A stretch of DNA of 64,000 nt, taken from the NCBI GenBank assembly GCA_034336665.1, contig CM067566.1, positions 25,760,330-25,824,329 on the forward strand, in the 5' to 3' direction. Within the stretch, counting starts at the first letter, position 1. Each line of letters starts with the position of its first letter. The notes under the pieces were generated by a model, which did not search any database, was not told the origin of the DNA, and saw only the letters and a program-made list of their open reading frames with translations. Shown here piece after piece: positions 23,301 through 38,300 of this stretch. Both the position numbers and the translations under genes were made by a program. This stretch comes from Luscinia megarhynchos (lineage: Eukaryota; Chordata; Aves; Passeriformes; Turdidae).

Positions 23301-26300
23301 GAATGTGGCCATGACCTCTGCTGCTGGCAGAGCTTTAGGGTCAGTAAATTTTGGCAGGGAGGAAAAAGCAAGCAGCTGGGACAATAATGCTTTTGACTGG
23401 CATAGCTGTTCCTGGGCTGTTGCAGCTCCATCATGATGCATACCAGATGTGCATGGTGCTGGATACCCCAGTAGTGTGTGCTTGACATTTATGGGTTGCA
23501 TTTATGCTGGATTAGGTAGAGCACAAGATACAAAGTTCATATTAGCTTTATGCCCTTTGTAGGATGCCAGATGACACCTAGCATGAAGTTAAGAGTAATG
23601 CTTGCAAAAAACTGTCAGGTCATGGCAGCCAGTGGTGCAAAGCGAGCTCACTGACACTTGTTTGAAATAATCTGATGGTGGAAAATAAGTGCTAGACTGG
23701 ATGAACACTTTTCATCAACAGAAGCAGATGTTTTGCACCAGAAGCCCACTTAGTGTTAGGTCTTTGCTATACAGCACAAAATACCCAACCAAAATCACCC
23801 TCTCCCAAGCAAACCCAAATCCTGCCATGAGCCAGTTGTGCAGAGTATTTTATCCTATATGTTAGTATAGGAGAATTAGCCTAGCTCTTCTTTGTTCAAT
23901 CAATTTAAGGTGAATGGAAATGTATTCAAACTAAAGTAGCAGTTACACAAATTCTGCACTGCTTAAATTGCTCTAAAATTCTCCATTAATTTAAACTACC
24001 ATAGCTCTTTTTGTAAACAAGCCTTCAGTTTAGGGCACTCCGAAAACACCTGGGTAGAATAAAGATTTATTCCTATGGGGGCAAAAAAGAATTATGCATT
24101 TTGCTATCTATGTAGCATGCAGTGATCTTAAAATACTTTGTTGCAGTAGTCATTCTAAGTGGTAATACTATTGTTAAGAGTTGAATTTTGAATGTTTACC
24201 TTTAAATGATTCTAAGGTGTGCATAGTAACTCCGACCATATGTTGTTGCCTGGGTTTGGGTTTTCTGTAGGGCTTTTTATTTACTAGCTTAAGTCAGTCT
24301 GTGTTTTGCTTCAGAACATTTTAGGCTGTTGTGTTTGGAAAATGTGCACAAATTTGCAACTGTGGGTTTTGGATACCGCTGGTGTCAGCAGTAGCTCTGG
24401 GCTTGGTGCAGTCAGGCAGGAGAAACATTCTGCAATATGGTGTCTTTAGCGTTAATGGCTAGGTCCTGATGCTCCTCAAGATAGGTTGGATCATCCCGTC
24501 TAATTGCATGTCCTTACTTTCCAAGCTGGAATTCACTTCTGTTTTCCTTACTTTCTGAATCATGCCTTTTATTTGACCACACCAAATCAAGGGAGACCCT
24601 GCTTTTCAAGCCTGTTCTGTCTCCCTTGACCCAAGGCTTGTTGTCACATGATGGACTGGGAGAAAGGATTCTTCAGGTTGGCCCTGGTATAGGGTGTCAC
24701 TGCTTGCAGGGATACAGCTACTGACACAGTGGAAATAGATTCTTCATCCTGCCTTTGACAGGAATGCACAGTCAGCTCCTATCTTCTCTGTGCTGCAGTT
24801 TGGGATTCTCAGTCTTCAGGTGTGTTAAGTTTTCGTGTAAATAATGTACATTTTTTTTTTTGCCTTCTGTACTTAGTAATGAATACAAAAATTTTGCTTC
24901 CTGAATGTGAGAGTTGAGGGCTTTCACCAAATGTAGGTTTCAGATCTGAACTTCTAACTTCACTAATTAATTAATCATTCATCAATATAAATTGTATTGC
25001 TGTTAGGATAATTCTGTAAGTAGACTATAGAACATAAAATGGTTTATTTTGTAGAAGATTAAATGATTCTTTCTTGAATAAGTAAAGTTTATTTAAAGCT
25101 AACTAAAGTGACAGAACTTTGAACTATTACTGCCAGTACTACAAGTTATTTTCTATCTCTGTTACTTAAAAGCAAGGAAAGCAATTACATAAAAGCCTAA
25201 GCATGCTATATTAATTTTAGATATGAATTTCCCTGATGTGTCTTCTGTTAATTTTTTTCTGAGAAGTTTACTGGTGTACCTTAGCAGTAATAAGAATTAC
25301 TACTATTCTATTACTACTGCTATTTCTATATTTAAATTTTAATGTTGTATATATGGCATATCTATTAAGGCTAACTATTTTTAGACTTAGTGTTAAAGTG
25401 AGACTTTTGTATAGATTTTCTATTTGCTTAAAAAATTTAGAAGCTTTTAAAGGAAAATTTGAGTCAGCTGATCCCTTGTTTGCTACTATTGTTAATTTTT
25501 TACTAGGTTTTTAATAAATTGTACTGAACTCTATAGCTGTATTTTGTCCAAGCTTTAAATTTCCACAGCTGGAACTAAGTTAAAGGTTTTGTTCAGGCAG
25601 GTATTTTTTCTTTTCTTGGTATTCAGATGTTCATTTAAATAGTTTAGCAACACATTGCTCCTTCCGATAAAAGACTGGGATTTGACCTTTGAAACCTTAA
25701 AAAAATTTTTCATTTCAGATAGGAAGGTAGAGTATTTGAGTCCAGTTTACTTGTATACTTTGCTTGTATTTAAGGTACATTGAGTTTTTTTGTGTTCTTT
25801 ATTGTATTTCATGTGTGCATTAATGAGAGGGTGTAGAATGTTTTTTCTCTAGTTTGTTATGGAAGGCAATCCCAGCTAGCTCTTGTTTCTTTTATCTCTT
25901 TGTAACTCTCAGGTCCATAGTTTAAACCTTAACCTAGAATACTCTAAAAATTATTTAAAAACTGTTTTCTTTTTAATTTTAAATTGTCTATTATTGTGAC
26001 TGATTTACTAACCCAGCCTTTAACACTTAGCATTGTGTTAGTGACAAACTGCAGACAAGGTTTAAATTCCATTAAACTGGGTTGGCTCTGTAATTTCATT
26101 CCTTTCTGGGTTCTTGATATGCAATTATTTTATTCAGTTTTTTTTTAGTCATTGCATTCTGAATTACTGCGAAGTATTTAATATCATTTGGAATTTTCGT
26201 TTCTTCAGACCTCACTGAAGATCAGCTACCTTCTGCATAAAAAATAATTTAATCAACAAAACGCATATGCTTGTTTGACATACACCCCCTAAAGTCATAG

Positions 26301-29300
26301 TAAGCTTTCTACGTATCATCTTTCAGTATTTACAAAGCAAGCAGGTTTCCTTCTTCTGATTTGAGGTCAATAAACTGTGTGGTATGTCAGAATCTTAGAA
26401 TGCTTTGAATTTAAAGGGACCTGAAAGATAACCTAGTTCCAGTCCCTGGGCACGGATACCTTCCACTGACACCAGGTTGCTCAGAGCCCCGTCCAGCGTC
26501 ACACACTTCAGGCTTGGTGCATCCACATCTTCCTTGGGCAGCCTGTGCCAAGGTCTCACCACCCTCACAGTAAAGAATTTCTTACTAGTATCTAATCTAA
26601 ACCTACTCTCAGTTTGAAGCCGTTTTTCCTTGTCCTGTCACTATGTGCTCTTTTGGAAAGTCCCTCTCCAGCTTTCTTGCAAATCCCCTTAAAGTCCTGT
26701 AAGTGCACTTAAAGCGCTATGAGATCTCCCTGGAGTCTTCTGTTCTCTCCACTGAACAGCCCTAGCTGTCAGCCTTTCTTCATAGGAAGGGTGTTCCATT
26801 CCTCCAGTTGTCTTGGTGACCTTGCTCCAACAGGTCCATGTTTTTGCTGAGCTGGGGACCCTGGGGCTGGATGCAGTTTCTATAGGAAAAAAAAAGAATC
26901 AGACTAATTCATGTGCTTCAAAACTCTTGTCTTCAGGTAAAAAACAGCTTCACACCTGATGGCATTATTAGTGTAAAGCTCATACAACCAGTTGTTGAGC
27001 GTGTAGCTTCATGTGATGCATCACTCCTGTCACAGTGGTGCTGGGATGGACAGGTGGGTTCATCTAACACGTTGCTGCTGCCACAAGAGCCTGTTGTGCT
27101 CCTACTTCAGCAGACCTTTCCTGTTTCTTCCTCTAACTCAGCTGGGGATGCAGCTCCTTGGTGATCTGGTTCAGAGCACTGGGCTGGCAGGGTTTGTTTA
27201 TTTCTTTTGTGAATAAGATTCCATGTGTAGTGGGCTGACCAAGGGGATCAGCAGGCACAACTTTGGAGGCTGCATAAGCATGTGTGGAAAGTTTGCAAGG
27301 TGGAGGGGAGAGAGTGTGTTCCTGAAGAATACAGTTGCAGCTAGCTGTCCAGTTGCTTGCCATCTTGACCACTGTTGATTAGTGCTTTTTGCTAATTTCC
27401 CAGATAGAGTTATTTGAACATGGGAGTTGTTATTTTTTGGATTTCGTTTCTTAAAAAAGTTTGTATTTTTTTCAAAATGGGCTTTTTCACAGTGGCATAG
27501 GATACTTTGTGTGTTATTTTGAAGTATAGGTAAAGCAAACACTGACCCATTGACCAATTTAGAGAATAACCTGAGCTGTAATTTAGCTTCCCTAATTTAG
27601 TGGATGCTGCTTGCATTTGCTTTTATAACTGTAAAAGAAACCTGTTTTCAGTTTTAGATAATATCTGTACACTGTGCAAGCTTCCCTTGTGAAAGAAAGA
27701 AAACTTTGCACTCCGATCCTCCATATTCATAAGGTGTACGGTGTGATATTTCTTGTATAAGAACTGGAAAATATATTTGTATAGCCCTGCTAAGTGCATC
27801 ATAATTATGTAACTTATTTCTGAAGCAGCAGCTTAAAATTGTACAGATATTTCCAGTGGAGATGTAAAACATACTAGCATGAACTACGTGTTTTGAAGTT
27901 CCTAGGAATGTTTTGTTTCAAAGGTGAAACCTATATGTATAACCCTAATTTTAGAATATTTTTTCAGCCATTTAAGAGTGCTATGTAAAGTTAATATTAG
28001 ATTAGAATAAATAAATATTTGTTTAGTGTTTTCAGCTTCTTCTGCCCAGATATAACTGGTTTCTCTTAACAACTCATGTTCTTTGTAGATTTTAGCAGCA
28101 AGAGAAACTGTAAAATTCATATTCCAGAAAGTTCAGTCTGATCTGCCAGTTAACAAATTAAATCTTATCTTTTAATCCTGCCCTTCTCAGAATGGCTTTA
28201 TGTTCCCTGTTGTCCTCATCCCTGTTTGCTCCCTCTCTCCTTTTGTTTTTTCTCATTGCTTTATATGAATTGACGGTTGACTAAAACTCAGGATAATTTT
28301 TTCCTTGCAGAATGGTTCTGCTTAGTATTGTTTTATTAGCAAAAATGTAACTTTATTGAGCACTTAACGCAGGAAAAATTCTATCACCCTGTTCAGAGTT
28401 CAAGACCTTCCTCTTGTAGCTTAGAAGGTCTGGATTGTCTTACTGCTTTTTGTAGGTAAGAAGATCTGGATTGTCTTGACTTTGTATATATAAAGTTAGC
28501 TGAAGTTGGAAACTCTATCTCTGGTACTTCTGACTTAGAGCAATTTTATTGCTGTGGTAGATTGCAGACAACACGTTAAGAAGTAGGTAGCAATTAATTA
28601 AATGGTACTCTGACTAAAGTAATGCATTAAATGTATGATTCCTTAAAAGTATCCTTTGATTTTTTTTTATTTTTATTTTTTTAAATTCACTGTGACAAGA
28701 GAATTCCACAGTGGTGTGTGTAACAAGTACACTTGGAGTAAGCAGTTCTTCAGTTCCACTTGTTAACTTCATGGCACTGTGGTTCCCTGACTTGGCAGTC
28801 GGATGTTTAATGATGGCTCTTGTTTATCTGGGTCATCTTAAATGTATCTTGAGAACATTCCTTTGAAATGCTCTGGATGGAAATAAGGGAATTATGTTTT
28901 TGACCTTACTTGCATCTTGCATCAGCTGCTGGGCAAAGCCAAATTAAATGTCTCATATTAGTAATGCTTTAGTGCATTAGCTGGGTAGTGATACTAGGCA
29001 CATACAGGAGAATGTCACATCCAGAAGTTTGCTTGGAATACTTTGCTTATCATATAGTACATTTCTCTGGAGTGTTTTGGCACATGAATTCTAGTGGGGT
29101 AGCTGATTTATTTTTAGTTTAAATGGAGATACTCTATAGTAGTTGGCTGTCTTTAAGCCCTCTCAGTGGTTTGTGTTCAGCTCGTGATATTCTTCTTGGT
29201 TTGCTTGTTGTCTGGCTGGATCTCAGCTGTTCTTTTGTAAATTACTTTCCAGTTTTGTTCTTGCCACATTCCTAGCAAAAATAGAGAGTTCAAGAGAATG

Positions 29301-32300
29301 GAGAAAAATTAGTTTGTTGCTCTTTAGCAACTGAAGCAAACTCAAGTGTTTTATATTTGGAGTGTGGAGGCAAAATTAACATTTATGCTATGGCTTCTTC
29401 CAAGAAATGTCAGAATATTTTATTATCAGTTTTTTTGGCTCTTGTCTTAACAGCTGCTGCATTGTAACCTTTGGTTTGTTATTAAAAAGGCATGTTTCAA
29501 CTGTGTATTCTGGTCACTTTTGCAAGGAAATTAGTATAAAGGCAAGTACATATATATTAATAAAATCAGATTTTTTAAGAACTAGGATTTTTTTATTAAT
29601 GATTTTAGAATGTTAGTTACATGGCACTTAACTTGATTTTGGAATAGATGAAATAGAAGGACTGGGTAACATGGAAGTTATAATGATTCCCATTGTAAAG
29701 GAAAAAAGTGTTTTATGTCTTTATTCAGCTATAGTTATAGTTAGATACACTTCTGTTCTGCTGAGGGTCATCCATGCCTTAAGAAAAATGCATATGTAGG
29801 ATATCTTTTTGCAGATTTCAGTTACTCTGCTCAAGTGTTGAAAATGCCAGTGCTGAAAAATATTGAGCAAAAATGTTGAGATGACTTTTATTTTATAGTT
29901 CTGGGATGGTTTTGTTAAGTAGCCAGAACATAGGAAGATTGTGACTGCTGCATCTAGAAACCAGAAGTTTAAAACTCTTTTTTTCCCCCCTCTAGATTTT
30001 CAACTGAATTCTCATCTATCAACACTGGCAAATATTCACAAGATTTACCACACCCTCAATAGGCTGGTAATGACTTGCTGTTTTCTCTTAGCAGAATAGC
30101 TGGGGCTTTGGTCCAGAATATTTTGTGATTGAAATCATTAAGTGATTGTGCTTATAAAAATTATAATTGCCTTGATGTATGAAAGGCTGTTGGGTTTGAA
30201 TTGATGAAGAGATAAGCAATATTAGTAAAAGGTGAAAGATTATACTCCAGAGGTCAGAGTGGAGTTTGAGCTTTGTTTGAACATTGGATTTAGATGTTGC
30301 CTCTATACAAAAAGCTTTATTGGATACATTAAGTGATGGTAAATATCATGGTTATCCAGTTTCCTACAGTTCTTCTGAAAAACATATTGAATGAGCAAGC
30401 TGTCCTCTTACACCCATGCAAAAAGTGAAGGAAGGTTTTTTTGAAGACTCTTCCTGCTTATGTGCTGTATATTTACATTTGTTTTATTGCAACCATAGCT
30501 GGAAATGGTGATATGGCTTCTGTGTGTACAATGCAAATTTAGTGGAAAAGACCTTGCCTGCAGAAGGGGATAACTTATTTCCAAGATTTCAGTTGGTTTT
30601 TAATCAGTTTCCTTTAGAACACATATGTGTGTTTATCCTTAAGCAAAGCCATTTCTGTGCTAAATGATAAATACAGTCTTTCTAATGCTGCATTTATTAG
30701 TGGAATTATTCAATACAATAATGCCAATTCCCCACCTAATGGGTAGTTATTTCCACTCTTGAAATAATTTGATATGTTTTTGGTTGAAAAAAAGTAAAAA
30801 ATGTGTATCAAATTCAATTTACTTGAACTTTTTAGATAAATTTGCAAGGGTAAGTTTCTAGGTAAGTATTAGCTGAAAACACAAATATTACAATCTTAGG
30901 TAGATGATCTTAAGTAATTAGGATGAATATCAATATCAAGTAAAAGTTAAAAATAGTACAGAAGAATGAACATCACCATTTTGTTTAACTGTATCATTCC
31001 TGTTTCTTGCAGAATCTGACAGAGGACGTTGGTCAGGACGATCACCAGACAGGTATTTATTAGGGATGGAGTAAAAATAGATTGAAACAATTTAAACACA
31101 CTTTATTAAACAAGTCTCTCTAAGTTGACTGAAAATGATGTTTTAGAAGACTGAAGGAGTTTCAGGAAACAAGTGCCAGGATTTCTAAGTTTTTTCAAAA
31201 TAGATGTTTGTATTTTTGAGTTATTGAATTATGTAGGACTTGAACAGATTTCAACAGTATCTGTAATTTTACTGTCTCTTAGTTTAGAAGGCTTAATGAA
31301 AAATTTCTCTCACTCCTGGGTCTCAACCTATTGAATACAATATCCATGCTCTTACAGTGTTTTGAGTCTTGAATGAGCATTAGTGAGAACACAGCAGAAG
31401 CAAGACCTCTTCTGGCTGTTGTGATGCCTGTGACTGAGTTTAAATGCTGTGCTCCAAAAAGCCAGCTTTTTTCTTGTCTCGTTCTGATGCAGGTTATTTC
31501 TGTTTCTTGTGCAGATTTTCAGGCAGTGTCTGAGTACTATATTTATAAGCTTGTATCTGTGTTTTGTTCAATGAAGTGTCATGATTTTTTGAGGCCTTCT
31601 ACTTAGGTGCCTGGTACCAGTTTCCTGCCATTCTTGATTTGTCAGCATTGTGACTTGACTTGACTTTGAGCTTTGTGACTTGATGTTTTGCAAGACTTCT
31701 TTCTTCCTTTTGCGCTTTTTACTTGAGTGAGTTGGCAGTTTTCTTGGTTTATTTTTCCTCTTTCCTTGCTGTGTTTCAGGCATGATATCTGAGGAGGGAG
31801 GGAAAACTGCTTTGTGTCCTTTTATTCTTTAAAACTGACCATGTCTATCCTGCCATCTGACTCAAAACTTTTTCATTGTCCTGAGGTGATTGCTATATTT
31901 GCTGGTGTTACCTTGAGCATTTAGGAAAGTGGAGAGACCTGTCAGCTCCTCCTGGAGATTTCTGGCACACACTTAGAAATCTAGCACACTCTTAGCCTAG
32001 AGCAGTGAGAAGAGATGCATAGGACTGCATTGCTTGGGATTGGACAGAGCTCACTTAGGATTATGCATCCTCCTCTGCACAGCAGCAAGTGACTGTACCA
32101 TGCTTGAGCTCTTACCCCAGCCACAAAAGGCTTCTCTGAAATACTTTCCTTCAGTGTTGTTAGTGATTTGATACTTGAATTTAGCTCATTATGTAAATGA
32201 AAAGCCTCTGAAAAAGAGATTGTGACAGATAGTTCAAGACAGAGATTTTAGTGTCCATATTTTAGAACTAATGTCCTCTCCCATTTTGTGATGGAGACTT

Positions 32301-35300
32301 GGAATTTTCCCCTATGTGACCCAGGTGCTCTAAACTAAACAGATACATACTGATTTCATGTATGAAAACGTGTTCTATAATCTTTGTTTACTCTTGATCA
32401 CCAAGACCTGTTATGAAGCATTGAGGTAGTCCCCTTCTGTCACAAATCAGTAAGTGTTGATGTACTTGAGGTATTTGGAATTTGTCTTACCTCTTGCTTA
32501 GCACTTCTGTCATAAAATATAAGCAGTTAGCCTTGGTGCTCTCATTACCTCTGTTAGAAGGTGCTTGAGCATGTTACTGGCTTTGATAAACAGTTCTCTG
32601 CAGTGTTGTTTCAATTAAGCTGTTTTAAAAGTTTAAATGTGCCTGTTGAATGAATTGGGGCACAAAATCCCACTAGAGAATGTGATTTTTTGCAATAGTT
32701 GTAAAAGAACCATTCAAACCAGAAACAAATATGAAATGAGATATACCAGAAGTATAGGTTGATAATGCCAGATTTCCTCCTCATCTTCAGATACTATTTC
32801 CACTATTTCTTATGCTTCTACCCTATTTTATGTTTCCTTGTAGGAAGAGATGAAGCCCAAATGTTTGCATAAATTCCAGGCATGTTCAGTTGAAATGTGT
32901 GTTTGATTTGACTCATATGAGGACAGATAGACATGCAATGAGGTATTTCAGCCGTTGGGAATGTAGTACAGTGAGATGTCCTGTTTGTGTTTTGTATGGG
33001 ACTTGATGCTTCTGAAACATCTTATTTGGAGAGACTCACATAAATCTGTAAAGAGTTACTTTTGCAAATTGCTTGACTTCAATGTGCCTAAACTTCTGGA
33101 ACTTTGGTTCTACAGTAAGAAGTTGTCAAGACCTATTAATTTTGTTACACAATTTATAGAATTATATAGGTGCTGTGAATTCGAGATTCTGTGTCTAGAA
33201 CACATTTAAAGTCAGATTAAGAATTGTTGCAAAAAGTTTGATTGTTACCTAACCATATCAAGGTTTTTTTTATAGTTCTGAGATTATTTTAGCACTAAAT
33301 CTTCTGGCCCAGGACTTATTCTTAAAGATTGCTGTCTATTTTCTGGCGTAATTATCGTGGTTATTGTCATTATGTTGGACTTTGTTTTTGGGATGACTTA
33401 ATATATGCATATCTAAATTTGATTGAGATTTCTAAAAGCTATTTTAAAAATCTTAGTTTTAGGGTAATATTAATAATAGTATTAACTTTTAAATGCATAT
33501 TACATTTACTTAAAAGCAGATGTTTCTAAGCTAACAAAAAATGTCTTGGATGTCTAAATTACTTGAAGCAAACTGTATCTTTTTCTAGGTATTAGCCAGA
33601 TTTCCTTATTGAAACTAGGCCTTAAAACACCAAAGAACTACAGGGAAGTGGCAGTTTCAAAATTCCTTCAGTGATTTGAGAGCTAAGATGGAACTTGTTT
33701 TAAAATTCCAGCTCCCTACAATGATTGCAGTCTCATGTGTTACCATTCAATATGCATATCTGTCTGAAAAATAAGATAGACTTCAAATGTGTCATGGGCC
33801 TTTGCCTTTTCACCTGTTTGTAGGTGTAAGAACGGCAGGCATTCAAATTCTGTAGACAATTAATTTTTTTTGTATGTATATGCATTAACTTGGCAAACTC
33901 ATGTTTGAAATAATAGTTATTTTTATGTCATAGCTACAAATCTAGCATCTTATTAGTAGCTTAAAGTCCTGATTTGGTAATTAAAATTATGATTTACTTA
34001 TCCAGACTTAAGAGCCTTTAAAAGTATGTTTCTTGTCACCTGGCTTGTTTAAAACAGTGAGGTAATCTCTTCAACACAAAGAAGGCTTCATTGCTATTCT
34101 TGAAGCTTTGGAGAGGGAGAAATAGCTTTTGCCTCTGCTGTTTTTTTCTTTTGTTATGTTAGAGAAGAAACTCCCTCTTGAGTCCAGAGCAATTCTGTAG
34201 TATGGAATTCAAGACAGGGAAGATGATTTTTCATTTTGCTACAGGATTGCAAGTTATTAAATGTTTTGATGAGTATCTTAGTTTTCTCATCTTGTGTCTG
34301 AAAACTGATGATTGTTAACTGTGCTTGTGGTTGTTTTGTTACATTATTAAGTGAGCAGCTATATCTTCCCAATTGCTTCAGCATTCACAGTTTCTAATTA
34401 TTTTTCCTTTGAAGCATCTTTCTACTGAAGCATCAGAAGAGCAGGATTCCTCACAGGCTTTATCTAGAGAAGGTGAAAATTCCACGCCTGTAACATTTCT
34501 GTAGGGACACAGCTTGTAGAGTTCTTCTTTATTGACTTTTATTTTTTCTTTTGTTTATTCTGGTTTTGTTGCTATTCTAGGACTGTCCCTCCCCTGTGGG
34601 GTTTTTGTATATTGTTTTAAATTTCCTAGGGTGAATTTTAATTCTTGAATTGATACTTCCCTTTGTCTTCTGCAAATTTGGAAGTATTGAAAAGGATGTT
34701 TGGCAAACAGCATTTAAACTCAACAGGCTTTTGGCTGGTGTGGTCTATTCAGCAGCCATTTGGAGGCTCTACCTTGCAAATGCTAGCTTCAAGTGTCAAA
34801 AAAACAGTGAGAACTAGGAGGGTTCTGCCAGTCTTGAGTTGAGACCTAGGAATGAGACTCTTTGAAGATAATCACATCAGTGAAGCTGCACTTGGTAAGT
34901 AAAATGTAGTCAGGTAGCTGCATGTTTGTTTGCAGATGGTCAGACCTTTGGGAACTGAAATTGGTTGTGCACTGCTCGACCTGGAAGTTATATTTAGAAT
35001 TAGAAGGCTCTGTGTAGGAAAGGTTAATATTGATACTTAGTGAGCTGTATTGTAAATTAAGAAATTGCAGGAGTTCAAACTGAAAAAACACAAACTGATA
35101 TTTTTTAGCTTTATATGAAAATATAAAATGAAAGAAATATTCTGCTGCTATTACAGAGAAATTGTAACTGCCCTTCAAATTTAATACACCAATTTTAGTA
35201 GCAAAAGAAATGCTTTGAAAGTAAAATCTCTACACTGTTTTTTTTTAGTAGTTTAGAGATTATTCAATGGCTAAAGCCTAGTGAAGACCTGCTCCAGGCC

Positions 35301-38300
35301 TCAGTTATTAAGATGTTAAGTCTCTGAAAGCATTTGTAATATATTTGTCCACTTGGTGTCTGTGTGCTGTCAGTGTGTGAGAGAAGTGTATGTGTGCACT
35401 TAATAGTCACCTCCCAATTTCTGAGCCGCCTCTTTTCTTCCCTTTTCTGTCAGTTTGAGAGCTGCAACTAGTTACATTCAAACCAAAAAGTGTACAAGTT
35501 TTTCATTGGAGTCATTGGAGAAATTGGGTTGTAGTGAATTCTGTGATCAATTTAAGCCTTTTAAACAAGTTCACTCATCTTCTTAAAAATATCCTATCAT
35601 TTAAGCAGGCAAAGAGTCCAAGCAGGACTTCTTGAGTTAAATTCTTTGGTTTGTATGGGGTTGCAGGTCTGACAAAACAATTTCTCTGTTCTATAGCTGT
35701 TTTATTTTACTTTTATTTATTTTATTTTTGTCTTTTGCTGTGCTTCTTTTTCCACAGAGGCCTTCCATATTTCTTTTCACAATCAACTGACCAGTAAACT
35801 GCACAAATTTGTGGGGGGTGAGGGGGATATATTTTTTTTTCTTGCATTTTACCAGCATCCAATGTCTATGGCCATCACAAATGGATTTTTACTTTTTTAA
35901 AAGAAAGGCACTTAAAACAATCCATTTGCTGTAAAAGGAATGAGATAGCTATAGATTATACTCAAGTAAATGCATATTATCCAGAAAGAGGTGTTCACTG
36001 TCACATTTTCATTTATTAAGTTCTGTGTGTGTCTTAAGTCTGACTCTTTCTAGCCATCTGTTAAGTTCTGCTGTCATCTTAAGTGTTTTTAGTCTGTGTG
36101 GGCTTTCAAAAAATACTTACTGGCAGAGTCTTTAGAAGTTTGTTCTAAAGGATCTAATATCACAGCTTCAATAACTTATGAAAATAGAGTTTTTCAGTAT
36201 CATTAATGTGCAGGCATAATCAGAGGGAACAAATGACATTCAGCAGGTCAGGTTCCTTAGTTTGTTTAATTTGTAAAATGCACTGGGTGTACTGTGGGTT
36301 TTTTATGGTCCCTGGCTTACCTGTTTCAAATATATCTGATATTGTTAAGAAGAAAATAAATATTATTGTCATTAATTTCGTTTAGTAATGCATTCTGGAC
36401 AATGCTTCTAGAAGTATGTTCTTCTGACACAGCCATGTTTTTTTTTTTTGATTTTTTTTTGTTTGTTTTTTTTTGGGGTAATAGTTTATGGAGTATAATA
36501 CTTGCAAGTTTTTTGATGACTAGTTAAATTGTAATTTGAATTTACAATGCTCTTAATTCTCTTTCAAAAAGAGTGTATGGGCATACTTTCCTGGGACAAT
36601 AGTGGGGAGGGAGCTTTAGGGTTAACAAAAAAGAATATATAGGAAGAATTTTTTTAAAATGGAGAATATTTCTTGATCTAGAGAGATTAATTTTCTTCTT
36701 AATAGAGAGAAATGAATATAAAGACAAGAACAAAGAAGGCATACTTGGTGCAAAAGCATTATTAGCTGAAACCAGATTAGTTCATCGTGATGTAAAAATT
36801 GGGTTGAACATCTTACATAATACTAGAGAAATACGTTGTTTCTTATGCGTAAGAGTTTCTGTGCATGTTTGAAATAACGTACATGTAGCAAGGCCTGTGA
36901 GGCTGTGAGGTTCCTTACATGTGTTTCTCCTATAACAGGAGAGAGCCTTTCAAAGATTCGAAGAATAGGTAAGCAAAAGATTGCTGTCAGTATGTGTTGG
37001 GAATTGGGCCTCTGATTTCAGTCTGTTCCCTTGGTGTCAAAAAGCAGTCAAAATTTTATTGCTTGCTTCTGTGCTGTGATGTAAGATAAGAGGTTTTGTG
37101 GGCATCTTAACTGAGCATAGCTAAACTTGGATGCTGTTGTAGCAAAGAGAAGGTAGCTTAGGAATGCTGGAGTTCTTAATGTTTTATTGCAAATTTCTTT
37201 GGCATCGCTTTGTCTGGATTTTTATACCTTACTTCTCTCTTCTTTTTCATTTCAAATTTTCTGTGTAACACTTAGAGCTGTGATAGCTCTTGGAGCTGCT
37301 CTTACACCTTTCTCAGGTGTCAGTGTGGTCTTCAGCATATGAAAGTAGGACAAAATTTTGCCTGGAGTGTTAGCCTACTGTTTTCGTGAGACAGCAAATG
37401 CAATTTAATGACTTGCTGTGGTCAAAAGGGCTGGTCCTGTGCTCTTTCTTGTGCTAATGTACAGAAAGTTGTTATTCTTTTTTTCTTTGGTTAATTATCT
37501 ACAGGTTTGGTGAGCTAGATAGGCACACTGAAGAGTTACCAGAGACATAGGAGTATGTAGCTGAGAGAAGAGGATGGAAAGACTGCCACCTGATTGACAT
37601 CAGTGTCTTGCATTGGCTATTTCCTACTTGGGGACCTTAATTTTTTGAGAACTATTCAGTCCAAAGTAATACAGCCAGCCATTTATTTTTTTCCCTGGTG
37701 GTTGCTGATTGTCTCCTCTTGTCCCTGCAAAACAACAACAGCAAAAAAACCCTCCCAAAAACCTGGAAAAAAACCTCTCACCAAAGAGCAAACAAAACCT
37801 TTCCTACCTCTTACTCTCTCACAAAAATCTTGGGGCTTGAAAAGAAAGGGCTCTGTTTTCTAGAGGTAGGTGTTTACTCACATCTGTATTTCAAAAAGCA
37901 ATGATCAACTCTTAGAAGTCATGATGTGAATAAATGACTAAAAATAAGCATGAGTTTTTGAGGACCTAAATTCTTCTTCAGGATAGTTTGAGTTCTTGAC
38001 TGCTGTTAGACTGAAGTAATGCTAGTACTACTGTACATTTTGGTATAGTATTTTTGAGCTTAATGGAAATCTGGTCATAGAATACCATGTAAAAGTGAGA
38101 TGGATTTTGCTATTGAAAGGAGCCCATTTCTTTTATAATTTTTAAATCCCCTAACTTCCTTCCCTTCCCTTTGTAATATTTCTATTAGTGGACACAGTTT
38201 AACTGGTCTGCAACAGTTTCATTTCTTTGTGCTGGTGTTTTTAATTCCCTCTGTAGGAAGTCTTCGGTCTTGCAGTTCATCAGACTGCTTTAGTAAAGTG

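Larger units (their letters stand above)
20375..29995 (+). other. DCUN1D4 intron 1
   Basis: A 9.6-kb first intron. It begins inside the CpG island. It holds an antisense CR1 (26,392-26,880), T/G-rich simple repeats, and two GC-richer patches (about 23,040-23,660 and 27,000-27,380) that I could not assign. No second promoter or alternative first exon was convincing. Confidence 0.8.
31053..38256 (+). other. DCUN1D4 intron 3
   Basis: A 7.2-kb AT-rich intron holding the two candidate alternative exons (34415-34472 and 36939-36968) and a T-rich simple repeat at about 36,437-36,476. No interspersed repeat that I can name. Confidence 0.7.
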
